A DNA stretch of 50,453 nt from Verrucomicrobiota bacterium (GTDB lineage: Bacteria; Verrucomicrobiota; Verrucomicrobiia; Limisphaerales; UBA1096), in the NCBI GenBank assembly GCA_014382705.1, contig JACNJE010000109.1:17364-67816 (forward strand), read 5' to 3'. Positions 34,856 through 45,400 of the stretch are shown one piece after another. The notes beneath the pieces were generated by a model. That model was not told where the DNA came from. It saw nothing but the letters and a program-made list of their open reading frames with translations, and searched no databases. The translations under genes were made by a program, and so were the position numbers. The first letter of the stretch is position 1. Each line of letters begins with the position of its first letter.

Positions 34856-36190
34856 ATGAAAAAAATTGTCCATTTGTTTGCCTGCACCGTTGCGCTTGGC
34901 CAAGCGGCGGCGGAGGAGAATTGGCCGGCGTTTCGCGGGCCGGAATCGCGTGGCGTCTCTGCCAACCCCCATCTGCCACTCGAGTGGAGTGATACCAAAA
35001 ACGTGGAGTGGAAGGCCGCCGTGCCGGGGCTGGGCTGGTCGGGGCCGGTGGTTCACAGCGGGCGCGTTTACCTGACCACGGCGGTCAGCGACGGTGAGAT
35101 CGAGAAACGCAAGCCGGGCCTCTACTTTGGCGGAGACCGGAAGGAGCCGATCAAGCACATGCACCATTTTCTCGTGCTCTGTCTCGACCTCGAGAGCGGC
35201 GACTATCTGTGGCAAAAGGAGGTGCTGGCGACCCGGCCGCTGACGCCGATTCATGTGAAGAACAGCTACGCCGCCGAGACACCGGTGATGGATGGTGAGC
35301 GGGTGTACGCCTACTTTGGCAGCCACGGCCTCTATTGCCTTGCTAAAACCGGCGAGGTGCTTTGGAAGAAAATGTTCAAGCCGTACAAGATGCGAAACGC
35401 CTGGGGGACCGGCGCGTCGCCGGTTCTCGACGGGGATCAGTTGATCATCGTGAACGACAACGAGGAGGAGAGCTGGGTGGCGGCGTTTGACAAGGTCACC
35501 GGCAGGGCGTTGTGGAAGACCAAGCGCGACGAGCCGAGCAACTGGGCCACGCCGTTTGTCTGGACACACGATGGCGGCAGGGAACTGGTTCTGCCCGGCC
35601 GGCACCGCACGCGCTCGTACGATTTGTCCGGCAAGGAGCTTTGGAGTCTCAAGTGGAAAACGCGCACGTCGATCGTGATCCCGACTCCGTACGAGGCGCA
35701 TGGGTTGCTTTACATTGCGTCCGGTTACGTGGGCGACCGGGAGAAGCATGTATACGCCATCCGTCCCGGTGGCCGGGGCGACATCTCTCTGAAGGCCGGC
35801 GAACGAGGCAATGAGCACATCGCGTGGTACGACAAGCGTGCCGCGCCGTACAATCCGTCGACGCTGGTTTACGGCGACGAATTCTACACACTGTTCGACT
35901 TTGGGTTTCTCGCCTGCCGCGACGCCCGAACCGGTCAGATGCACTACGACAAGCAGCGCATCAACGCGGACAAGCCAACCGGGTTCACCGCATCGCCGTG
36001 GGCGTATCGCGGCCATCTGTTTGCGTTGAGTGAGGCCGGTGACACGTACGTTTTTGAGGCTGGCAAAAAGTACGGGTTGGTGCGCGTGAACTCGACCGGC
36101 GGCATGAGCATGGCCAATCCGGCCCTGGCCGGCGACCGGCTTCTCATTCGCAACCAAACCCACCTTTTCAGCATCCGGGAAAAGCGATAG
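34856..36190 (+). CDS. Secreted PQQ-like beta-propeller protein
   Basis: 444 residues from the ATG at 34856. The signal peptide ends in V-A-L-G-Q-A-A-A before EENWPAFRGP, the latter a usual opening (W-P-x-F-R-G-P) of this PVC family. PQQ-type repeats follow: G-L-G-W-S-G-P-V-V, V-L-C-L-D-L-E-S-G-D-Y-L-W, A-Y-F-G-S-H-G-L-Y-C-L, G-T-G-A-S-P-V-L and W-S-L-K-W-K-T. It is not a quinoprotein dehydrogenase for certain; catalytic residues were not identified. Usual annotation: outer membrane protein assembly factor BamB-like or PQQ-binding-like repeat protein. Its cleavage site is encoded by a perfect palindrome. Confidence 0.9.
   Translation: MKKIVHLFACTVALGQAAAEENWPAFRGPESRGVSANPHLPLEWSDTKNVEWKAAVPGLGWSGPVVHSGRVYLTTAVSDGEIEKRKPGLYFGGDRKEPIKHMHHFLVLCLDLESGDYLWQKEVLATRPLTPIHVKNSYAAETPVMDGERVYAYFGSHGLYCLAKTGEVLWKKMFKPYKMRNAWGTGASPVLDGDQLIIVNDNEEESWVAAFDKVTGRALWKTKRDEPSNWATPFVWTHDGGRELVLPGRHRTRSYDLSGKELWSLKWKTRTSIVIPTPYEAHGLLYIASGYVGDREKHVYAIRPGGRGDISLKAGERGNEHIAWYDKRAAPYNPSTLVYGDEFYTLFDFGFLACRDARTGQMHYDKQRINADKPTGFTASPWAYRGHLFALSEAGDTYVFEAGKKYGLVRVNSTGGMSMANPALAGDRLLIRNQTHLFSIREKR
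34893..34906. repeat. Perfect palindrome at the PQQ-protein cleavage site
   Basis: Encodes A-L-G-Q-A at the end of the signal peptide. Confidence 0.9.
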
Positions 36191-36235
36191 CGCTTGGCCA
36201 AGCGCTTGGCCACCTCCCATTCGCGTCTTGGCCAA
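36191..36235. repeat. Three palindrome copies directly after the PQQ gene
   Basis: A perfect 14-mer (36191-36204) begins on the base after the TAG. A second, overlapping copy with a changed right arm completes the perfect palindrome TGGCCAAGCGCTTGGCCA (36195-36212), and a third core is at 36228. Confidence 0.9.
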
Positions 36236-36490
36236 ACGGGTTGACTGGCAGGCATTAAAGGGCTAGTTTGATCGGCTGACGCCCAGTTCGATGAATGATA
36301 CCTTCCGCTTTAGTAACCTATTTTCGCTCAAGTTTTTAACGGTTTTGCCGATGTACACGGCGGTGGAGTGTCACCGACTGGGGCGTTTAGCGGGATCGTT
36401 TTGGTATCGGATTGAGTAGTGTTGACAGTCGAAAACCACATTCTAGGTCTGCCGAAGACCCCTGCAACACGGGACGTTGACCCGCACGGG
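36236..36490. promoter_or_regulatory. Upstream region of the giant Ig gene
   Basis: No gene is seen. A TTGACA at 36422-36427 with TAGGTC 16 bases further (36444-36449) is a weak sigma-70-like candidate 42 bases before the chosen ATG. I see no clear Shine-Dalgarno sequence. Confidence 0.25.
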
Positions 36491-39400
36491 ATGAATCTCA
36501 GGATTCATTTTTTCGTGATGGCTTTCGCGGCCGGTTGTGCCTTGTTCTGCCCCGGTGCTGTGGCCGGGCCGCATTTTGATCAAGTGGGTCTCCTGTTGCC
36601 GTTTGACGGGACTCATGGTGCCACGTCCACCACGGATGTCAGTCATAGCGCCCATTCCCCGGCCTTCCACGGGAACGCGAAGATTTCCGCAGGACGATCC
36701 AAGTTTGGCGGAACCAGTTGTTACTTCGACGGCAAGGGGGATTTTTTGACCGTTGCGGACAGCGAGGATTGGAATTTTGGGACGGGAGATTTCACGATCG
36801 AGTTTTGGGTGCTGAGAACCGGGGTGAGCAAATATGAGGGAATCCTCGGTGAGAGTGCTGCCAGTTGGAACAGTGGCGCGCCGGTGATTGTGATTTACAA
36901 CACGAAGATCCTGATCACCGAGGGGGAGTTCGCTAACAAGACGCAGGCATCGACCTCGTTCATTGCCAACACCTGGTATCACGTGGCCTTTTCCCGTGGG
37001 GGTGGGTTCATGCGGTTGTTCGTAAACGGGAAACTGGAGGGCTTTGCGGTGGACAACCATTCCTACGACTTCAACGAGATACGGATCGGGCGCTACAATG
37101 TTGGAGCGGATTATGACTTTGGGGGGTATCTTGATGACCTCAGGATCACAAAGGGCGTGGCCCGTTATCCGTCGAATTTCGCTCTCCCCGATGCGATGAG
37201 CGGTGACGCTGTGCCGACCATTACGTTGTTGACGGAGTCGATGACCGTTGCCGAGGGAGGAAGTGTGAACCTGTCCGTCACGGCGGTAGGGGCGCTTCCG
37301 CTTGCATACCAGTGGAGCAAGGGTGGGGTGGAGATGAGCGGGGCGACCCAGTCCACGCTGACCCTGGCCGACGTGGCGTTGTCTGATGCGGGGGTTTACA
37401 GCGTCGCGGTGACCAATTCCGTCGGGGCGGTGGACTCGGAAACCATCACGGTGACCGTGCTAAAGCCGGCGGGCATTGACGTGCAGCCGGAAGGGGGGAG
37501 TGCCATTCTCGGCGGTGATTTCACGTTGAAAGTGGTCGCGTCCGGCACGGAGCCGATCAGCTACCAATGGCATCATAAGGGTGCGATACTTGACGGGGAA
37601 ACAAAAAGCACGCTGAGCCTGACCCGCTTGAGGGCAGCGGACATGGGGAGTTACCATGTGGTGGTTTCCAACGAAGGCGGCGAGGAAACCAGCAACTCGG
37701 TCAACCTGTCGATGCTCCCCACGATCACAAAACTGACCGAGTCGATGACGCCGGTTAAGGGGGAGGATGTCGAGTTGTCGGTCACCGCGGCGGGCACTGC
37801 GCCGTTGACTTATCAGTGGTATCATTCAGGGACTTTGATTGAGGGGGCCACATCCACCACCCTCTTCCTGACTAATTTCCAAACAGGGGACTCGGGGGAT
37901 TACCACGTGGTGGTCACCAATGCGGAGGGATCGGTTACCAGCGACATGGTGGCGCTTTTGGTGCCTCCGACGATTACGCGGTTGACCAATGACGTGTCGG
38001 TGATCGAGGGGGACACCCTGAAATTGTCCGTCACGGCGGTCGGCACGCCGCCGATTAGTTATCAGTGGAGCAAAGACGATGAGGAGATTCCGGGGGCGAT
38101 CACGCCGGAGCTCACCCTGGCTGAGACGAAGGCATCGGACGCCGGCATTTACACGGTGGAGGTGCAGAATGCATCGGGCCGGATCGGGCCGTTCAAGGTC
38201 ACGGTCATTGTGTTGCAGCCGGCGAGAATCGTGACGCAGCCGGTTGGGGGCCGTGCGTACTTTGGTGAGGCCTTCGCCTTTGAGGTGGTTGCGGAGGGTA
38301 CCGAGCCAATCACCTACGAATGGTATCAAGGCGGAGCGTTGCTTGGGGAAAGCACGGGGAGCAGTCTGTCGTTGGCCGACCTGATTGAGTCGGATGCCGG
38401 GGAGTATCACGTGGTGGTCTCGAACGAGAGAACGACAGACACCGGTGAAACGGTGTCGTTCGGCAAGGAGACGAGCGAGACGGTCACGCTGACCGTCGTG
38501 GTTCCCCCGGAAAATGTTCAGCTCTCTGGCAGTTTGGAGAGAGGGCTTGATCAACTGTCCGCCACGGTGGAGGTGACCGGCGACGAGGAGGAGCCGAAAA
38601 CTTACTCGTGGAGTGAGAGCGGAGTCTTGGCCAAGGGGGACACCGTGGTGTTGACCGCCACCGCGACCGGCTCCGAGCCGTTTGTTTACGAGTGGTATCA
38701 CGATGGCAGTCAGTTCGATGGCGAAACGGTCAATACCCTGCGCTTGGCCAAGGTGCAGGACCTGGAGTCCGGGGAGTATCAGGTTGTGGTCGCCAACGAG
38801 GCCGGCTCGGAAACAAGTGAACCCATGACGCTCGAGGTGAAACCGGCGGGGACGATCGTCGAACTGGCCGGATCCGTGACCGTGGTCGAGGGGGAGAAGC
38901 TGGAGTTCGACGTCACGGCGGCGGGCAAAGAGCCGTTGACTTACGAGTGGACCAAGGATGGGGCAGTGATCGACGGGGCAACCACCACCGGATACATCGT
39001 GGACAATGTGACTCAGGCGGCTGTGGGTGAATACAAGTTGGCGGTGAAACGGGAAGAGGCGCTGCTCGGATTTGCCGCGATCACGGTTGCTGTTGCCGCG
39101 CCGCCGGTCATCGTAACACAGCCGTTAGGGGGCAGCGCGGATCTTGATGACACGTTTCACTTTGAAGTGGCAGTGGCAGGCGCCGAGCCGATCACCTACG
39201 AATGGTATCACGAAGGCGAGGTGGTTGGGGAGCAAAGTTTCCTGCAATTGACCGATGTGCAGGCTGAGGATGCCGGGGATTATCATGTCGTGGTAAGCAA
39301 CATAGCCGGTGAGGTGTCCAGTGACACGGTTGCCTTGGAACTGGTGTTGCCGCCGGAGATCACGCAGTTGTCCAAGTCAAGGGAGGGCCCCACCGTCGAT

Positions 39401-42400
39401 TTGTCCGCCACGGCGGAGGTGACCGGCGGCGAGGAGGAGCCGACAACCTACCAATGGGAAGTCGAGGGCGCGATATTGGAGGGAGACAATGTCGAGCTGA
39501 CCGTGTCGTTAACAGGCACCGAGCCGATCAGCTATCAATGGGTTCACGGGGAAGAGACGGTTGAGGGTGGCACGGAAAGCACCCTGCGATTAACGGATGT
39601 ACAGGGCGTGGATTCTGGGGATTATTATGTGGTGGTATCAAACAAACTCGGGACGGAATACAGTGACGTCATTACCCTTTCTGTGGTGCCGCCGCCGGCC
39701 GTCACGGAGTTGGCCGGGTCGATCACCGTGGTTGAGGGGGAAGGTGTCGAGCTGTCAGTCACGGCGGTCAGCAACGAGTCGCTGACCTACCAGTGGAGCA
39801 AGGGGGAAGAAGCGGTTGGGGGGGCAACCGCTTCGGCATTGGATTTGGGCAACGTGGAGGCGTCGGCTGAAGCCGATTACAGGTTGACGGTGAAACGCGA
39901 CGGGACGCTGGTTGGTTCCGCCGTGATCACGGTTGCTCTGGCAGTTCCGCCGGTCATCGTGGCACAGCCGCAAGGGGGCAGCGCGGATCTTGAAGACACA
40001 TTTAAGTTTGAAGTGGTTGCTGAGGGTACCGAGCCGATCACTTATGAATGGCATCACGATGGCGAGGTGGTTGGGGAGCAACGTTTCCTGCAATTGACCG
40101 ACGTACAGGCTGCGAATGCGGGGGAATATCATGTGATTGTAACCAACATCGCCGGTGAGGTGACCAGCGAGACGGTTGTCTTAACGGTGAACTCACCCCC
40201 GGTCATCACGCAGTTGACCAAGTCAAGAGAGGGTCCCGCTGTTGATTTGACCGCCACGGCGGAGGTGACCGGCGACGAGGCGGAGCCGAAAATCTTCCAG
40301 TGGAGTAAAGAGGGGGCGATATTAGAGGGAGACAACGTTGAACTGACCGTGACACTCACAGGCTCTGAGCCGATCAGTTATCAATGGTATCAGGGGGAGG
40401 AGTTAATTGAGGAAGGGAAGGCGAGCACCCTGCGATTAACTGATGTACAAGCCGAAGACTCTGGGGTTTATCGCGTGGTGGTATCGAACCAACTTGGCAC
40501 GGAAATAAGTGAAGTCATTACCCTTTCTGTGGTGCCGCCGCCGGCCGTCACGGAGTTGGCCGAAACGATAAACGTGCTTGAGGGGGAAGGTGTCGAGCTG
40601 TCGGTCACGGCGGTCAGTAACGAGTCGCCGACTTACCAGTGGAGCATGGGGGAAGAGGTGATGGTGGGGGCAACCGCTCCGACATTGGATCTGGGCGACG
40701 TGAAGGTGTCTTCTGAGGCCGATTACAGGTTGGCGATCAGCAATGCAGAGGGGCTTGTGGGCTTGGTTGTGATCACGCTTGCTATGGCCGATCCGCCGGT
40801 CATCGTGACACAGCCGCAAGGGGGCAGTGCGGACGCTGGTGAGGCGTTTACCTTTGAGGTGGTTGCGGAGGGCACCGGGCTCGAATACGAATGGCATAAG
40901 GGTGGCACTCCTGAAGTGTTGGATGAGTTTAAAGCCGACTGGGATGATGGTGAGGAGGTGGAGGGGACGTCCCTTGCCGGTGCCACGCAGATCAAGGATG
41001 GATCGCTTCATATCACCGAGGCGGCAAATGGCAAGAGCGGCGGCTTCACTGTTTCGGATTTTACCGACGGGGGAACCTTCACTGACTTTGAGATCAGTTT
41101 CCGACTTTATATGACCGACAGCACTTGCTGTGGCAATGGGGATGACACCTCGGCTTCCCATCGGCCAGCAGACGGGCTGAGCATCAGTATCGGTAATGAT
41201 CTTCCTGATACCATCAGATTGGCAGAGGAAGGCGCGGGCGAAGGGATCCGAATCTGTTTTGACACCTGGGACAGCGGGGGTGGCGAAGCCCCTGCGATTG
41301 ACGTCTGGAGAGGGCCCGACAGCGACGGCCCGACGGTTTACATCCCATTAGACGATATCGATCGTGACCGGGCTGTCGGCTTGGTTGGTAATCCAGGTTT
41401 GATCTACATCAACGGTCCTGAATTGGGCGTATCTGCCCTCAACCCCAACGGGGCCGGCACCGCCGTCCGTTTTGATGGCTCAAAGGACCAGGCTCTGAGG
41501 GTAAAGAATCACCCGGATATCAATATCACGAGGGGGCCTTGGGAGGAGCGGACATGGGAATTCTGGTTCAAGGCGGAGCAGCTGCCCGCTGCCGGTCAAC
41601 ATCAGGTGCTATACGAGGAGGGGGCCCATGTCCGGGGCATTAGCATCTACCTGACCGGTACCGGTGACGCGTCCGAGGCGGACCTTTACATGATGGCATG
41701 GAACCGGGCCGAGACCCGGTGGGGCGGCAAGTTGAACCAGAGGGGTGGCGAGGGCATATCCACCGTCAAGACCACGATCAAAGTTGATGAGGTGTACCAC
41801 CTGGCTTTTGTCATGGACGGTGATCCCAGCGGAAACATGGAGGGCACTCTGGCCGGGTATCTCAACGGCAAAAAGATCGGTGAGGTGTCCGGGGTTCATC
41901 TACTCTACAATCACAGTGGCAATATAGCCTTTGGCAACAAATGGGGAACCACCGTGACACATGAAGGCAATTCGTGGGGATCCGGGGGCATGGGTTTTAC
42001 TGGTGTCATCGACGATGCTTCATTTTACAGCGTTGCGTTGAGCGAAGAACAGATCGTGGATCACTTCGAGAATTTTGGGGTCCAGGACATATGGCCTGGG
42101 GGCATGGTGGCACGCCAGAATTTCAACGGTGTGACCTCGGCGCTGGAGGAGGCGAAATTCAAGGATGCCGACGGCGACTATGTCTGGATGTGGACACAGG
42201 GAGAGTGGGCGGACGTGAAGGTCTTGTTTCTGGACGGCAACCTGAAGGTCAACTTCAAGGGCCATGAGGTGATCAGCGAAAAGTTGCCGCCGAGTTGGAA
42301 ACCTCTGGAGGGGCCGGAATGGCTGTTTGCTGCCCGAACTGGTGGAGCCAATCAAACCCACTGGATTGATGATCTAAAGATCAAGATTTTTGCCGATGCC

Positions 42401-45400
42401 GTTTCCACGGCAAACAGTGCGCTGGTTGCGGAGGCGACGGGAAGCACCCTGCCGCTGACCGAGTTAGAGGGGGAGGACGCGGGGGATTATTATGTGGTGG
42501 TGTCGAACATTGCCGGTGAAGTGACCAGTGACACGGCAACGTTGGCGGTGGATTTGCCACCGACCGTCACGCAGTTGAGTGCGTCGTCAAACGCAGACGG
42601 GCTGGATTTGTCTGCGACGGCGGAGGTGGCGGGAGAGGAGCCGTTAACCTATGAATGGAGCCAGAACGGTTCATTCCTGGCGGGAGGCGACATCGATCTG
42701 GTTGCCACCATGAGCGGAACTGAGCCAATCAGTTATCAGTGGGTTCACAACGACCTGCCGATTGACGGCGCGGCGGGCAACACACTGCGCTTGGCCAAGG
42801 CGGGGGTCGATGCGTCGGGAGATTATCATGTCATGGCCTCCAACCGGCTGGCCACCGTGACGAGCGACACCTTGGCCATCGCCGTCGTACCGGCCACCAC
42901 GGCGACGGAGCTTGCCGGCTCGGTTTCCGTGTACGAGGGGGAGACGATCGAGTTGTCCGTCACGGCGTCCGGACTCTCCCCGCTGGCATACGAATGGAGC
43001 TTGGGCGACACGATCCTCGACGGGGCAACCAGCGCGACGTTGAGCCTAAGCAATCTCGAGGCCGAAGCCGCCGGAGACTACAAGCTGGCGATCAGACATG
43101 AAGACCGGCTCGTGGGGCAGGCGACCATTTCAGTCATCGTCCCCGCGGCAAGAGTCGTGACACAGCCGGTTGGCGGCAGTGTGGGCGTGGGGGGCTCCCA
43201 TACATTCGAGGTCGTTGCCACCGGCTCTGAGCCGATCAACTATCGATGGTTCCATGAGGGCACGCTTATCGAGGAGGCCACGGGAAGCACGCTCACCTTG
43301 GAAGGCCTGACCGGCGATGACGCGGGGGGCTATCACGTTGAAGTGACCAATGAAACATTGCCGTGGGGCGGCACCGACACCAGTGCCACGGCCAACCTGG
43401 TCGTACTGATCCCACTGGCCATCACGCACCTGACCGACTCCAAGCTGGAGGGAGAGGGCAATTGGCAATGGGCACTGCAGGGGGGGACCATCGATTTATC
43501 CGTCACCGCAGAGGGCACGCCGCCTCTAAGCTACCAGTGGACAAAGGATGGCGGGGCCATCGAGGGTGCCACCGGGCCGGGCATGACCCTTGCCAACCTT
43601 GAAGAGGATGACGCGGGACTCTACACGGTGAAGGTGAGCAACGCCACGGAGCAACTGGAGTCCGACCCGTTCAAGGTCGTGATTCTCACGGCCACGACGG
43701 CCCAGCCCGCCAAAATCGTCCTGCAACCGGAAGCTGTCAGCGCGACGCTCGGAGAGACTGCGGAATTGAGCGTGTACGCCGAGGGCTCCGAGCCGATCAG
43801 TTACCAATGGTATTTCGCGGGCGAGCCGATCGAGGATGGAACCGAACGAGTCCTGTCCATTCCCGACGTGCAGAAGGCGGACGCCGGCGAGTACCACGTC
43901 GTCGTCTCGAACGACGGCTATCCGTGGGGCGCGACAGAGACCAGCGACACGGCGGCCCTTACGATCGAGTCCCCGCCGGTGATTACGAAGTTGACGGAAT
44001 CCATGACTGTGTTGAGAGGGGATACCATCGAACTGTCCGTCACGGCGACGGGTGATGAGCCGCTGAGCTACCAGTGGAGCAAGGGGGGCACGGAAGTCGA
44101 GGGGGCCACCGGCTCGAACCTGACTTTGGCTGATGCGTCCCAGTCGGACGCGGGCGACTACACGGTCACGGTCAGCAATGCCGTGAGTGAGGTGGTTTCC
44201 AATGTCGTCTCGGTAACCATGCCCGAGCCGGTCAGGATCGTGACTCAGCCGCAGGACGTGTTTGCGGTCGCCGGCGCATCGGCGACGATGACGGTCGTCG
44301 TCGAGGGCTCCGAGCCGATCGAATATTATTGGATGCATGACGCCAAATGGGTCGACGGCGGAAGGGGGAGCACGCTGAGCCTGAGCAATCTGCAGGCCAA
44401 GGATTTCGGGGCGTATAACGTCCTGGTCAGGAACGCAACCGGCATCGTAATCAGCGAGCCAGCGATGTTGACCGTCATGTCGCCTCCGGAGATCACGCAG
44501 TTGACCGAATCGCTCACCCTCATCCAGGGGGAGAGCGTCGAGCTGACGGTCACGGCAGATGGCCACGAGCCGTTGGCTTATCAATGGAGCAAGGGCGGCG
44601 AGGCGATCGACGGGGCGACCGCCCCGACGCTGCGCTTGGCCAAGGTGGCGCCGACCGCCGCGGGGGATTACTCGGTGAGTGTGAGCAACGCCGCCGGCGA
44701 GGCGGAGTCGGGAGTCGTGACCGTCAAGGTGATCGAGCCGGTCACGATCGTGACGCAGCCGGAGGGAGCCACCGCCATCGTCGGCGACACCGTGATGCTG
44801 CAAGTGGTGGCCGAGGGCACCGAGCCGATCACTTATTATTGGTATCACGACGGCGAACGGGTTGACGGCGCCACGGAGAGCACCCTGCGCTTGGCCAAGG
44901 TGCAGGCCGCAGACTCGGGAAGTTACAATGTTATCATGCAAAACAGCGGCGGCACGGCGATCAGTGAAATCGCCGATCTGATCGTGCTGCTGCCCCCGGA
45001 GATCACACAGTTGACGGAATCGCTGACGGTGATCGAAGGGGAGAGCGTTGAGTTGACGGTCGCGGCGCTTGGCAGCGAGCCGTTGGCTTATCAATGGCGC
45101 CGGGGTGGCGAGGCGATCGACGGGGCGACCGCCCCGACGCTGCGCTTGGCCAAGGTGGCGCCGACCGCCGCAGGGGATTACTCGGTGATCGTGAGCAACG
45201 CCGCTGGCGAGGCGGAGTCAGGAGTCGTGACGGTCAAGGTGATCGAGCCGGTCACGATCGTGACGCAGCCGAAGGGAGCAACCGCAATTCTCGGCGACAC
45301 TGTGACGCTGCAGGTCGTGGCGAACGGCACGGCCCCGATCACCTACGCTTGGTATCACGACGGCGAACGGGTCGACGGTGCCACGGAGAGCACCCTGCGC

